Of a stretch of DNA of 64,000 bases, positions 55,084 through 64,000 are shown one piece after another. Under the pieces are notes generated by a model. The model worked only from the letters and a program-made list of their open reading frames with translations, made no database searches and was not told the origin of the DNA. Position numbers and translations under genes: made by a program. This DNA comes from Psychrobacter sp. APC 3281 (lineage in GTDB: Bacteria > Pseudomonadota > Gammaproteobacteria > Pseudomonadales > Moraxellaceae). The DNA lies in NCBI RefSeq assembly GCF_030407815.1, contig NZ_JASDCS010000005.1, positions 186,001 to 250,000 on the forward strand. Direction: 5' to 3'. Positions within the stretch are counted from its first letter, which is position 1. Each line of letters begins with the position of its first letter.

Positions 55084-55558
55084 CAGGTATCCTTTTTCTT
55101 ATTAATCACATGATGCTCCTCTTATATATAACAGGGTAGGGAGCTGAACTGGAACTGTAACACAGTTTTGGGCAGGTGTTGCCTCATAGTTATGCTATGC
55201 GTCACTGTTATCTGGCTCAGCTGTGCTAATATTAATAACAGTTGGTATATTTATACGCATTTACGCATGGGCACTGACCTTAGTTTTTGCTATAGTAGAG
55301 CCGGCTATATATCAAGCTGCTGTATTTGGCAGTAAATATAGCATTAACGCTAAATGGCACTAGCAATATAGGGTGTTTTTGATAGACTGTTTTGAGGTTG
55401 ATTTTGAATATAGTTTCTATTATCAGGCTTAGCCTTTAACTAAAAACAGAAAACAGTCAGATTTGGCAATAGTGCTACCTAAGTAATAGCAATGTAATAG
55501 CAATATTTAAATAATAGTAATATCTAACAGCGATAAAATCTAAAAAGGATGGGCGGTA
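55084..55558. other. 475-base divergent intergenic region (tal/pheA)
   Basis: Holds the tal and pheA promoters. I looked for a phenylalanine-rich leader peptide with an attenuator upstream of pheA and did not find a convincing one. The AAGGATGGGCGGTA stretch just before the ATG is the pheA ribosome site. Confidence 0.5.
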
Positions 55559-56731
55559 ATGAGCGAGCAGTCACCAGAGCAAACAATGGATAATCTAAAT
55601 CAAACCACTACAGGCGCTAGCGATACCGCAACTGAAAAAGAGTTTTTAGACAATATTCGCCAAAATATTGACGCAGTAGACTGTGAGATCCAAACGTTAA
55701 TCAATAACCGTGCAAAGCTGGCTCAGCAAGTAGCCATGGTAAAGAAAAATTATATCGCCGCTGACGACAATAGCAATCCTATCTTTTACCGCCCTGAGCG
55801 TGAAGCACAGGTACTAAAAGCTGTCATGGAGCGTAATGCAGGTCCAATCGCTGATGAAAAAATGGCGCGCTTGTTCCGTGAAATCATGTCAGTATGCTTG
55901 GATTTAGAAGCGCCGCAGCGTATTGCCTTTCTAGGCCCTGTCGGTACCTTTACGCATGCCGCTGCGCTCAAGCACTTTGGTAAAGCCGCGGATACCGTAC
56001 CGATGACAACCATTACTGATGTGTTCCGCGAAGTCGAAGCGGGGACAGCGATGTATGGCGTGGTTCCTGTCGAGAACTCTTCAGAAGGCGTAGTCAACCA
56101 TACTCTAGATGGCTTCTTATCTTCTACTTTGAAAATCATTGGCGAAGTTGAATTGCCAATTCATCAAAACTTCTTGGTTGCTGAGCATACCAAGATTGAT
56201 GGCTTGAGCCGTATTTATTCGCATCAGCAGTCACTTGCTCAGTGCCGTCATTGGCTAGATGTAAACTTCCCTAATGTTGAACGTGTGGCAGTATCAAGCA
56301 ATGGTGAAGCCGCTCGCCGCCTCAAAAACGAATGGCATTCAGCTGCGATTGCAGGTGATGTTGCTGTTGCAGAGTATGGCTTGCATAAGCTCTACTCAAA
56401 TATCGAAGACAATCCAAGCAACACCACACGCTTCCTTATTATCGGTCATGAAGCGATTGCGCCATCTGGTCAAGACAAAACTTCTATCGTCGTCTCCGCT
56501 CATGATAAAGCAGGCGCACTGATCGAAATATTAAAACCTTTGTCATATCATGGCGTATCGATGACCAGTATTGAGACGCGTCCTGAGCGTCCTAACAAGT
56601 GGGCATACGTATTCTTTATCGATATGAATGGTCATGTTAATGATCCAAACGTTAGCGCTGCCATCAATGATATTCGTCCATTGGTCAAGGATTTACGCAT
56701 ATTGGGCTCATATCCAAAAGCTGTCCTATAG
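55559..56731 (+). CDS. pheA: Bifunctional chorismate mutase/prephenate dehydratase
   Basis: Converts chorismate to prephenate and on to phenylpyruvate for phenylalanine. The 390-residue protein has an AroQ helical mutase domain (NIRQNIDAVDCEIQTLINNR near residue 28). The dehydratase domain follows (FLGPVGTFTHAAALKHFG near 126 and VPVENSSEGVVNHTLDGF near 165). A C-terminal ACT regulatory domain has SMTSIETRPERPNKWAYVFF near 340, where phenylalanine binds as feedback inhibitor. It is the first gene of the aromatic cluster pheA-hisC-tyrA::aroA; hisC follows after 119 bases. Confidence 0.97.
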   Translation: MSEQSPEQTMDNLNQTTTGASDTATEKEFLDNIRQNIDAVDCEIQTLINNRAKLAQQVAMVKKNYIAADDNSNPIFYRPEREAQVLKAVMERNAGPIADEKMARLFREIMSVCLDLEAPQRIAFLGPVGTFTHAAALKHFGKAADTVPMTTITDVFREVEAGTAMYGVVPVENSSEGVVNHTLDGFLSSTLKIIGEVELPIHQNFLVAEHTKIDGLSRIYSHQQSLAQCRHWLDVNFPNVERVAVSSNGEAARRLKNEWHSAAIAGDVAVAEYGLHKLYSNIEDNPSNTTRFLIIGHEAIAPSGQDKTSIVVSAHDKAGALIEILKPLSYHGVSMTSIETRPERPNKWAYVFFIDMNGHVNDPNVSAAINDIRPLVKDLRILGSYPKAVL

Positions 56732-56850
56732 ACAACTACCTATAGATAACTATAGGCTTACTCACTGGTATTCATACATAATAGATGGGTCTTAGCTTTT
56801 GCAGATAGCATTCAAACAAAGCATTTACAGATACCATCTAAGGATAAACC

Positions 56851-57993
56851 ATGCAGACTACTCAATTGACCGCGTCAGATCTATCGCCGTTAACGCCAGC
56901 TTACGACAGTATTTTGGCATTGGCACCTTATCAAACCGGTAAGCCAATTGAAGAGCTGACACGTGAGTATGGTGTCTCAGACGTGGTCAAGCTGGCTAGC
57001 AATGAGAATCCGATGGGATGCTCCCCACGAGTGACGCTAGCAGTGACTGAGCAGCTAGGGCAGTTGTCGCGCTATCCTGATGGCAATGGTTACTATCTAA
57101 AGCAAGCGCTGGCTGACTTTAACGATGTCAATGCCAATCAAATTACCTTAGGTAATGGCTCTGATGATTTGCTCGATATTTTAGCACGCAGCTTTGTGGG
57201 TGCTGATGATGCCATCGTCTATAGTCAGTATGCTTTTGTGGTATATCCTATGCTAGCGAAGATGCAAGGTGCCACGGGCATTGAAGTGCCTGCTCAACGC
57301 TTTGGCCACAATTTAAAAGCCATGAGCCAAGCGGTTCAAGACAATCCGAATACCAAAATCGTCTTTATTGCCAATCCGAACAATCCAACGGGTACGCAGC
57401 TAGAGCAAAAAGAGCTGCGCCAGTTCGTTGCCAGTGTACCAAGCTCAGTCTTGGTGGTACTGGATGAAGCTTATATCGAGTATAGTCCTGAGAGTAACAA
57501 CCGCGCATTATTGGATGAGTTCGATAATGTCATTATTGTACGTACTTTTTCTAAAGCTTATGGGCTGGCAGGTTTACGCGTCGGTTATGCTCTAAGCTCG
57601 GTGGCAGTGGCGGATTTACTAAACCGAATTCGTCAGCCATTTAACGTCAGCCGTGTTGGTTTAGCTGCCGCTGCTGCTGCACTTGCCGATCAAGACTTTA
57701 TCGAAAAAACTCGTCTGATAAACGATGAGCAAATGCGTTGGTTAGAAAAGCAGTTTGACGCGCTAGGATTGGGTTTTGTGAAGTCGCATGCCAATTTTAT
57801 TATGGTCGAAGTGCAGGTTGAGATGGAAGATATAACTGCTGCTTCTATCCATCAGGCACTACTTGAACAAGGCGTTATTGTCCGTCCGTTGGATGCTTAT
57901 GGGCTGCCTAACTGGCTGCGTATCACAGTAGGTGTGGCTGAAGACAACCTACGTTTGATTGATACTCTGCGTTCTATTTTGACTGAAGACTAA
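56851..57993 (+). CDS. hisC: Histidinol-phosphate aminotransferase-type enzyme (HisC2)
   Basis: Fold-type I PLP aminotransferase. The 380-residue protein has LASNENPMGCSP near residue 48. NPNNPTGTQLEQKELRQF is near 176, DEAYIEYSP near 208, and the PLP lysine is in TFSKAYGLAGLRVGYALS near 233. Its position between pheA and tyrA, as in Pseudomonas, indicates it mainly transaminates phenylpyruvate or 4-hydroxyphenylpyruvate, alongside histidine synthesis. The ATG at 56851 is preceded by AAGGATAAACC. Confidence 0.94.
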   Translation: MQTTQLTASDLSPLTPAYDSILALAPYQTGKPIEELTREYGVSDVVKLASNENPMGCSPRVTLAVTEQLGQLSRYPDGNGYYLKQALADFNDVNANQITLGNGSDDLLDILARSFVGADDAIVYSQYAFVVYPMLAKMQGATGIEVPAQRFGHNLKAMSQAVQDNPNTKIVFIANPNNPTGTQLEQKELRQFVASVPSSVLVVLDEAYIEYSPESNNRALLDEFDNVIIVRTFSKAYGLAGLRVGYALSSVAVADLLNRIRQPFNVSRVGLAAAAAALADQDFIEKTRLINDEQMRWLEKQFDALGLGFVKSHANFIMVEVQVEMEDITAASIHQALLEQGVIVRPLDAYGLPNWLRITVGVAEDNLRLIDTLRSILTED

Positions 57994-58082
57994 GCGCATC
58001 TATAAGTGCTTTGTAATTTAAAAATTGTTCTTAATTAGCCATTAAAATTTATAACACTAAGACTGGCTCTATCTATGTCTTA

Positions 58083-60437
58083 GTGTGTCCAACGAGAAAA
58101 GCCGTGAGTAGTCAGAAAAATAATAAACTTCAATCGTCTCTAAATACTACGCTACCTATATTTAAACAAGTTTGTGTGATTGGACTTGGGCTGATTGGTG
58201 CCAGTTTTGCGCAAGCTATTAAAGATAATGGCTTAAGCGCGCGTCTGGTAGCAGTCGATAGACATGCACCAAGTATTACAGAAGCCATCGAGCATGGTCT
58301 GCTAGATGCAGGTAGTGCAAACTTACAGGACGTTATCGCTGGTAGTGATTTAATCATTATTGCAGTGCCAGTACAGGCAGTTCAAGCAGTGTTCGTTGAT
58401 ATCAAGCAAGCGATGGATAATGGACAGCTTGCCAGTGACTGCATCATGACGGATGTCTGTAGTACCAAAGTCAATATCATTGATGCCGCTAAAGCAGTGT
58501 TCGGCTCGCTGCCGATAGGATTAGTACCAGCGCATCCAATTGCTGGGGCTGAAAATTCAGGGTATCATGCGCGCCGCGCCAGTTTATTTGTCAATCATAG
58601 CGTCATTATTTGCGAGCTACCGACAACCAGTGCAACTGCTATTGCAAAGTTGCGACTATTGTGGGAATCAGTAGGTGCAAATGTCATGTCAATGGATGCT
58701 GAGCATCATGACCGCATACTAGCGCACACCAGCCATTTGCCACATTTACTTGCCTTTAATTTGGTTGAGCAATTGGCAAGCCATGATGATAATTTAGATA
58801 TGTTTCGTTATGCCGCTGGTGGGTTCCGCGATTTTACGCGTATCGCCGCCAGTGACCCTAAAATGTGGCATGATATATTTTTTGCCAACCAAAGCGCGAT
58901 TGTTAGCGCCCTTGATGAGTATGGTGTCTACTTACAGACGATGCGCCAGCTTATTATTGATCAAGATTCAACCGCCCTGATGGGACTTTTGGGCCGTGCA
59001 CAAGCCGCACGGCGACATTTCGGCCATATGTTAGCCAGCACCCCTTATACGGATACTTCTGCCATGTCAGCTTCTTATAATATTACCCCTAGCAATACTG
59101 TCTCTGGCACCATTGCCATTCCTGGTGACAAATCTATCTCGCATCGCAGCATTATGCTTGGCAGTCTTGCCACAGGCGTAACAAATGTGACTGGATTTTT
59201 GGAAGGGGAAGATGCCCTTGCAACGTTGCAAGCATTCCGTGATATGGGTGTGACCATCGAAGGTCCTGATAATGGTAACTTGACCATTCATGGTGTTGGT
59301 ATGAATGGCCTAAAACCAAGCAAAACGCCTTTGTATATGGGTAACTCGGGTACGAGCATGCGCCTACTATCTGGTATCTTGGCGGCGCAATCATTTGATA
59401 GCGTATTAACGGGTGATACTAGCCTAAACAAACGCCCGATGGAGCGTGTGGCTGCACCGCTACGCACGATGGGTGCTGTCATCCAAAGCACGGGTCATAG
59501 TGGTACTGCGCCGCTCAGTATCACTGGTCGAGACACGGCGGGCAAGCCATTACAAGGCACTGAGTATGATATGCCAGTCGCTTCAGCTCAGGTAAAGTCT
59601 TGCCTGCTACTAGCAGGTCTATGGGCCGAGGGTACGACAACGGTCACACAGCCTGAAATCAGCCGTGACCATACCGAACGTATGCTATCAGCCTTTGGTT
59701 ATCCAGTAACTGTAGAAGGCAATCGCATCAGTGTCACTGGCGGTGGCACACTAACAGGCGGCGATATTGCGGTTCCTGCTGATATCTCATCTGCAGCGTT
59801 TTTTATGGTAGCAGCCGCCATTAGTCAAAATAGTGAGTTGACCTTGACGCAAGTCGGTATCAACCCTACGCGTACTGGCGTCATTGATATTCTAAAATTA
59901 ATGAATGCAGATATTAGCCTAAGCAATGAGACCCATGTTGGCGGCGAGCCAGTGGCTGATATTACGATTCGCAGCTCAAACTTGGTCGGTATTGAGATAC
60001 CAGAGCATCTCGTACCACTAGCGATTGATGAGTTCCCTGTACTGTTTGTCGCGGCTAGCTGTGCGCAAGGGCGTACCGTCTTGACTGGTGCTAAAGAATT
60101 GCGCGTCAAAGAGTCGGATCGTATTGCGGTGATGGCAGAGGGCTTACAGACGCTTGGCATCGATTGTACTGTCACTGATGATGGGCTGATTATTGAAGGC
60201 AAAGGCGCTGCTACTGAGAATGGCGATGTAAATAATAGCCAGCCTGTCTTTGGTGGTGGTCACATTGTCTCGCATCATGATCACCGTATTGCGATGAGTT
60301 TCTCTGTTGCGAGTCTGCGTGCTGCTGAGCAAATTACCATTGAGGGTACGGAGACGGTCAATACCAGCTTCCCAGGTTTTGCTGAGCTGGCTAACCAAAT
60401 TGGTATGTCTATTCAAGTGGATACTGATGCTGAATAA
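58083..60437 (+). CDS. tyrA-aroA: Fused prephenate dehydrogenase / EPSP synthase
   Basis: A 784-residue two-enzyme fusion. Residues about 30-310 are TyrA (NAD loop VIGLGLIGASFAQAI near 32, HPIAGAENSGYHARR near 156, HDRILAHTSHLPHLLAF near 214). The linker runs to about 335. Residues about 340-784 are AroA, with IAIPGDKSISHRSIMLGSLA, LYMGNSGTSMRLLSGI, LTGDTSLNKRPMERV and the GGGHIVSHHDHRIAMSF end. Such TyrA::AroA fusions are known in Pseudomonas and Acinetobacter. The GTG at 58083 or one at 58104 may start translation; neither has a strong ribosome site. cmk and rpsA, common downstream partners, are absent. Confidence 0.95.
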   Translation: MCPTRKAVSSQKNNKLQSSLNTTLPIFKQVCVIGLGLIGASFAQAIKDNGLSARLVAVDRHAPSITEAIEHGLLDAGSANLQDVIAGSDLIIIAVPVQAVQAVFVDIKQAMDNGQLASDCIMTDVCSTKVNIIDAAKAVFGSLPIGLVPAHPIAGAENSGYHARRASLFVNHSVIICELPTTSATAIAKLRLLWESVGANVMSMDAEHHDRILAHTSHLPHLLAFNLVEQLASHDDNLDMFRYAAGGFRDFTRIAASDPKMWHDIFFANQSAIVSALDEYGVYLQTMRQLIIDQDSTALMGLLGRAQAARRHFGHMLASTPYTDTSAMSASYNITPSNTVSGTIAIPGDKSISHRSIMLGSLATGVTNVTGFLEGEDALATLQAFRDMGVTIEGPDNGNLTIHGVGMNGLKPSKTPLYMGNSGTSMRLLSGILAAQSFDSVLTGDTSLNKRPMERVAAPLRTMGAVIQSTGHSGTAPLSITGRDTAGKPLQGTEYDMPVASAQVKSCLLLAGLWAEGTTTVTQPEISRDHTERMLSAFGYPVTVEGNRISVTGGGTLTGGDIAVPADISSAAFFMVAAAISQNSELTLTQVGINPTRTGVIDILKLMNADISLSNETHVGGEPVADITIRSSNLVGIEIPEHLVPLAIDEFPVLFVAASCAQGRTVLTGAKELRVKESDRIAVMAEGLQTLGIDCTVTDDGLIIEGKGAATENGDVNNSQPVFGGGHIVSHHDHRIAMSFSVASLRAAEQITIEGTETVNTSFPGFAELANQIGMSIQVDTDAE

Positions 60438-60514
60438 ATGAGTGAGTGTGGATCAATACGCTCCTATGATCATGCACTGTAAAGCATCTATAAAAAGCTC
60501 AATCTAATATTGTT

Positions 60515-60558
60515 AGCAATGTACTTATGTCACTATTGGCATGAGTACATTGCTTTTT
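60515..60558 (+). terminator. Intrinsic terminator after tyrA-aroA
   Basis: AGCAATGTACTTATG pairs with CATGAGTACATTGCT (one mismatch) and is followed by TTTTT. Confidence 0.83.
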
Positions 60559-60663
60559 ATCTTATAATTTCACTGTAGTGACCCTGCGCTTTCACCACTA
60601 AATTGATAATAATAATCAGAATTAGGTGAGGGTGCGCTTTGCTCTAAAAAGTTGTCCTGTACT

Positions 60664-61626
60664 ATGACTACCCAAAATGTCATCAAAAAACCCGTTGCCC
60701 CAATCATTACAACCAGACGCGGCATTATTACTGCGCTGATCGCGTTCTTTATTTGGGGCGGATTTCCGTTATACTTCAAACAGCTATCTAATTATGACGC
60801 GACGGAGATCATTGGTCACCGAATCGTTTGGACGTTTTGTTGCCTACTGATTGTGTTGGTGGCTACCAAACGTTGGGGGTGGATAGAAACGCTCAAGCAA
60901 AACCCAAGATGGATCGCGCTATCACTCGTCTCTGGGTTAATTATCGCAACCAACTGGCTGACTTATGTATGGGCGGTCAATCAAGACCGTATCCTTGAGG
61001 CCAGTTTGGGTTACTTTATTGGGCCATTGGTTGGCGTTGCACTATCCATGATTTTATTCAAAGAGCGCTTGCGTCCTTTGCAGTGGGTCGCTATTGGATT
61101 TGCACTGTTGTCTGTCGTCATTCAAGTGGTGATGCTTGGCAGTCTGCCGTGGATATCGTTGATTTTGGCATTTAGTTTTAGTACTTACGGGACGATTCAA
61201 CGACAAACGCCATTGACTGCTGTCGATGCCATGTTTGTCGAGACCGCGATGCTAGTACCGTTATGTCTGTGGTGGTTTTGGCAATCTGATGTGGCAAGCC
61301 ACCAACTGAGCTTTTGGTTTAGCTCAAATATTTGGCTACTGATGATCGCAGGCCCGATTACGCTAATACCACTTTTATTATTCAATAAATCTACCAAGCT
61401 CGTTGCATACAGTATTCTGAGCTTTATGAACTATCTGACGCCGACCTTTATTTTCTTTTTGGCGGTGTTCTATTACAAAGAACCGTTCGATTTACATCGT
61501 TTAGCAGTATTTGGTTTGATTTGGTTAGGTCTGCTATTATTCAGCATTGACCTGTGGCGTCATCGTCCAAGTAAAGTGTTAAAAGCGGTGCGTCTACGTG
61601 AAGAAGCGCTAAAATCGGTTAAGTAA
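60664..61626 (+). CDS. rarD: RarD-type EamA-family transporter
   Basis: A 320-residue inner-membrane DMT transporter with ten helices. RarD-family landmarks are FFIWGGFPLYFKQLSNYDA near residue 22, EIIGHRIVW near 41, NWLTYVWAVNQDRILEASLG near 95 and LGYFIGPLVGVAL near 115. ALSFSTYG-like LAFSFSTYGTIQRQTPL is near 168. The ATG at 60664 is used; an in-frame TTG 12 bases earlier is less likely. The transported molecule is unknown; the chloramphenicol link in other bacteria is indirect. It lies 42 bases upstream of folB. Confidence 0.9.
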   Translation: MTTQNVIKKPVAPIITTRRGIITALIAFFIWGGFPLYFKQLSNYDATEIIGHRIVWTFCCLLIVLVATKRWGWIETLKQNPRWIALSLVSGLIIATNWLTYVWAVNQDRILEASLGYFIGPLVGVALSMILFKERLRPLQWVAIGFALLSVVIQVVMLGSLPWISLILAFSFSTYGTIQRQTPLTAVDAMFVETAMLVPLCLWWFWQSDVASHQLSFWFSSNIWLLMIAGPITLIPLLLFNKSTKLVAYSILSFMNYLTPTFIFFLAVFYYKEPFDLHRLAVFGLIWLGLLLFSIDLWRHRPSKVLKAVRLREEALKSVK

Positions 61627-61668
61627 ATATTAATAATACGAAAAAAATTAGCAAACAAGGATGAAAGC

Positions 61669-62106
61669 ATGTTTCATACTCAGTCTGATGTTGTATTTAT
61701 AAAAGGTCTAAAAGTGGAGGCGGTCATCGGTGTGTTTGATTGGGAGCGAGCCATTACTCAGCCATTACTCATTGATATCGCGCTTGAGACTGACATTAGC
61801 CGTGCTGCTGTGTCAGATGATGTCAGCAATGCCCTGAGTTACAAAGAAGTCTGCGATGATGTGAGCGAATGGTGCAAAGAGGTTCAAGCAAAGCTGCTTG
61901 AGCATTTGGCTGGTCAGATCTCTGATAAGATATTTGCAAAATATGACTGTCAAAAAATAACGTTGAGCATTGCTAAGCCTACTGCTATTGCTCAAGCAGA
62001 TGCGGTAGGGGTGCAAGTAACGCGCTATGCGCCAGCATCAACCAACGAGCTAATTACTAAAGAAGCTGCCAAAGAAGTTAACGTCAGCCAAGCTGATGAT
62101 GCATAA
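61669..62106 (+). CDS. folB: Dihydroneopterin aldolase
   Basis: Folate pathway: converts dihydroneopterin to 6-hydroxymethyl-dihydropterin plus glycolaldehyde. The 145-residue protein has DVVFIKGLKVEAVIGVFDWE near residue 7 (the glutamate ligand). ALSYKEVCDDV is near 58, LLEHLAGQISDKIF near 80, and LSIAKPTAIAQADAVGV near 104, where the lysine is catalytic. The C-terminal 20 residues are a short polar extension. The gene overlaps folK by 11 bases, so the two are coupled. Confidence 0.94.
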   Translation: MFHTQSDVVFIKGLKVEAVIGVFDWERAITQPLLIDIALETDISRAAVSDDVSNALSYKEVCDDVSEWCKEVQAKLLEHLAGQISDKIFAKYDCQKITLSIAKPTAIAQADAVGVQVTRYAPASTNELITKEAAKEVNVSQADDA

Positions 62107-62629
62107 AACATCAGTGGATTTGAATTTGGCAACGTTCACACAATGCGCACCTGATACTGTACAAGCGCAGCCTGTGGTAGAGCTAGTGTTAGCGCTAGGC
62201 AGCAATTACCAAGCTGACAAGTATCTCCCGCTTGCTAGGCAGCGATTAGCAGCGCTAGGTGAGGTGCAATTATCTACAGCTTTTCAAAACCCTGATTTTA
62301 CCGCGACTATCCAATTACCAAAGCCTGACTATACCAATCAATGTGTCCATCTAGCACTGACCACACCTGTGAGCCTACAACAACTACAGCAAACCTTTAG
62401 AACGCTTGAAGGCGATTGTCATAGATGTCGACAGACTGAGCCAAATCAAGTGCAACGAGTGACAATGGATATTGATATTTTGATGATTAAAATAGCTGAT
62501 AAAGAAAATAGCCTAAGCAAAAAATTTATATCTGAACCAATATCTAACTGGATTATAATGGCTGATCGTTATCCATTTAAAGCGCATGAGGAAACAGGGG
62601 TCAGAGAATTGGCCGTATCTATCGATTAA
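62096..62629 (+). CDS. folK: Divergent FolK-type hydroxymethyldihydropterin pyrophosphokinase
   Basis: Predicted to add pyrophosphate to the FolB product. The 177-residue protein has LVLALGSNYQADKYLPLARQ near residue 32 in place of the usual LGSNLGDR loop. STAFQNPDF and DYTNQCVHLAL match the substrate loop and a central strand, and VQRVTMDIDILMI near 123 stands in for the metal-binding PRTLDLDIL. The normal RPFVL-type ending is missing. The overlap with folB supports the assignment, but the protein is clearly diverged and may have lost activity or changed substrate. Confidence 0.75.
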   Translation: MMHKTSVDLNLATFTQCAPDTVQAQPVVELVLALGSNYQADKYLPLARQRLAALGEVQLSTAFQNPDFTATIQLPKPDYTNQCVHLALTTPVSLQQLQQTFRTLEGDCHRCRQTEPNQVQRVTMDIDILMIKIADKENSLSKKFISEPISNWIIMADRYPFKAHEETGVRELAVSID

Positions 62630-62726
62630 GCTTTCAAATAGCATTTTGGGAAAAGTTGATAATAAATAGACAGTTAGTAAGATGACTTATCTTAATTGAT
62701 AATGAAAACATCTAATATTTTGCAGT

Positions 62727-62776
62727 AAATAAAACTAAGGGGCTTACAATATATTGTACGCCCCTTAGTTTTATTT
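62727..62776. terminator. Bidirectional terminator (folK / serine acetyltransferase)
   Basis: AAATAAAACTAAGGGGC pairs with GCCCCTTAGTTTTATTT, with an inner TACAATA/TATTGTA extension, between convergent genes. Confidence 0.92.
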
Positions 62777-62797
62777 GTTTTGCCGAAATTCTAGTAG

Positions 62798-63706
62798 TTA
62801 CTTCTGCTCGTTATCTACGTCATTGATATCAGCACGACCAATCACATCTAAATCTTCTAAACAAAGCTTGTCATATTCTTTTTTGCAAAAATTAGGATCA
62901 ATATCACACATCGCTGACTGCAGTTGATCGAGGCGATTCTCTGATTGTTGGATGTGTTCAAGCATTTTAGCAAAAGCTTCTGCGACAGGGTCTTGCGAAT
63001 AAGGGTCGATACCATAAGCACGGAAGGTATTGGTGCGTTTGGCAGTAGAAGTGGTGTCTTTAGTTCGATCGTTGCTCTCACCAGCTTGCGCAACTTTTTC
63101 TTGTTGCTTGGCGTCTTGTACTTTTGTCGCAATTGGATTGCCTTTTTCATCGTGATGATCTGAGATCATACGCGCGGCACTGCCGACCATCGTAGCGCCT
63201 GCTGGTACTGGTTTGACTACCACTGCATTTGAGCCGATTTTAGCGTTTTTACCGACTGTAAATGGCCCTAAGACTTTTGCGCCAGCACCGACCGTTACAC
63301 CATCTTCTAGCGTTGGGTGACGCTTGCCATTATTCCAAGACACACCGCCTAAAGTAACACCATGGTATAGCGTCACATCGTTACCAATCTCAGCCGTCTC
63401 ACCAATGACGACGCCGACACCATGATCGATAAAAAAGCGTCTACCAATCTTAGCAGCAGGGTGAATCTCGATACCTGTCATGATGCGCGAGCCGTAAGAG
63501 ATCACGCGAGCGGCTAGTTTCTGTTCATTGTTCCAAAGACAGTGTGCACCGCGATGCAAAACAAGCGCATGTATGCCCGGATAAGTTAGGATCACTTCCA
63601 GACTATTACGCGCCGCAGGATCTCGGGTGAATACTGCATCAATATCTTCTTTCAAATCGTTTTTGATAGTAATAAGCGATTTGAATAATTTGGATGGCAA
63701 TGACAT
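62798..63706 (-). CDS. cysE: Serine O-acetyltransferase, EpsC-type
   Basis: Acetylates L-serine for cysteine synthesis. The 302-residue protein lacks the long N-terminal domain of enteric CysE. It has [20 protein letters not shown] near residue 31, then a left-handed beta-helix of hexapeptide repeats with [15 protein letters not shown] near 82 and [17 protein letters not shown] near 107. It next has a polar insertion of about 40 residues ([19 protein letters not shown]) and the EpsC-type C-terminus [14 protein letters not shown] near 228. The tail is long and acidic. Convergent with folK. Confidence 0.92.
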   Translation of the reverse strand: MSLPSKLFKSLITIKNDLKEDIDAVFTRDPAARNSLEVILTYPGIHALVLHRGAHCLWNNEQKLAARVISYGSRIMTGIEIHPAAKIGRRFFIDHGVGVVIGETAEIGNDVTLYHGVTLGGVSWNNGKRHPTLEDGVTVGAGAKVLGPFTVGKNAKIGSNAVVVKPVPAGATMVGSAARMISDHHDEKGNPIATKVQDAKQQEKVAQAGESNDRTKDTTSTAKRTNTFRAYGIDPYSQDPVAEAFAKMLEHIQQSENRLDQLQSAMCDIDPNFCKKEYDKLCLEDLDVIGRADINDVDNEQK

Positions 63707-63895
63707 AAAGCGTCCTATCTATTCGTCGGTAGAGTGTCGTTGCGAAAACAGCGATGTCTCTAATCTATGGTCATAAAGTTCGGATAATCAGGAATATATA
63801 TTTTCGCTAAGCTTCTGCAAGTTATAACAGCTTTATACCGCAAAATATAGTAAAAAGCTGTCAAATAAAGGCAAGCTCATAAACTATGGCTTGTT

Positions 63896-64000
63896 TTAGT
63901 CTTTTGATAGTTTTGCAATCAAAGCGCTTAATAGCTGATATTCTTTTTGATCAAGCTGTAGGCGTGACCCAAGTCTAGACAAGCGTGATGGCAATAACTT
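63896..64000 (-). CDS. 3' end of an unidentified gene (partial)
   Basis: An open leftward frame of 34 residues enters from the right edge and ends with TAA. The visible tail is basic then helical (SRLSRLGSRLQLDQKEYQLL), without recognisable domain features. It is read in the same direction as the serine acetyltransferase gene, with about 190 bases between them. A real gene is likely because the frame is open to the edge, but the product cannot be named. Confidence 0.45.
   Translation of the reverse strand, partial: KLLPSRLSRLGSRLQLDQKEYQLLSALIAKLSKD

Noticed and set aside
55786..56139. 117-codon frame opposite pheA
   Set aside because: Fully inside a strongly supported pheA frame; cysteine-rich antisense translation is an artefact of the codon pattern.

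Overview
The window looks like chromosomal DNA of a Psychrobacter-type member of the Moraxellaceae (Gammaproteobacteria). This rests on recognised protein families and gene order, not on a database search. Supporting points are a moderately AT-rich composition, a pheA-hisC-tyrA::aroA aromatic cluster with fused tyrA and aroA, an aspartyl-tRNA synthetase of the Pseudomonas-like non-discriminating type, a free-standing RubA-type rubredoxin, and a lipooligosaccharide-like locus with no heptose genes. I found no rRNA, tRNA, CRISPR array, prophage or intact transposase gene. Almost all of the sequence is housekeeping or metabolic genes in short operons separated by clear intrinsic terminators.

Layout: 1-9.1 kb holds accB/accC (fatty acid synthesis), a MATE efflux pump, an EVE-domain protein, the heme chaperone hemW, an entericidin-like lipoprotein, the tRNA methylase trmL and a complete tusDCBE sulfur relay for tRNA 2-thiolation. 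9.5-13.6 kb holds glnE and ilvE. 13.7-26.4 kb is a surface-glycan locus. It contains three GT4 glycosyltransferase paralogues, three DXD (GT-A) transferases, a Stealth-family sugar-phosphate transferase, UDP-glucose dehydrogenase plus UDP-glucuronate 4-epimerase (a route to UDP-galacturonate), a WaaZ-like Kdo transferase, a lipid A-type acyltransferase and one unrecognised protein. 26.5-29.7 kb holds aspS and an anchor-less SohB peptidase. 29.9-34.5 kb is a four-gene set (ACAD10/11-like acyl-CoA dehydrogenase, APH-fold kinase, histidine phosphatase, SDR) facing two near-identical fadD genes (34.6-38.6 kb). Together these resemble a pathway for 4-hydroxy or 4-oxo acids.

39-49.5 kb holds a FetAB-type exporter with a thioesterase, xthA, argJ, a DUF4377 lipoprotein, an L-serine dehydratase, a RutG-like pyrimidine permease behind two palindromic units, and a drug/metabolite exporter. 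49.9-55.1 kb holds a WG-repeat secreted protein, a 176-bp MITE-like palindrome, an alpha/beta hydrolase with rubredoxin, apt, a small periplasmic protein and transaldolase. 55.5-62.6 kb holds the aromatic cluster, rarD and folB-folK. The window ends with a serine acetyltransferase and the 3' tip of an unidentified gene.

The best candidates for under-described biology are the ACAD/kinase/phosphatase/SDR module, the Stealth-containing glycan locus with its orphan protein, the MITE-like element, the double palindrome in front of the permease, and the SohB form that lacks the membrane anchor.
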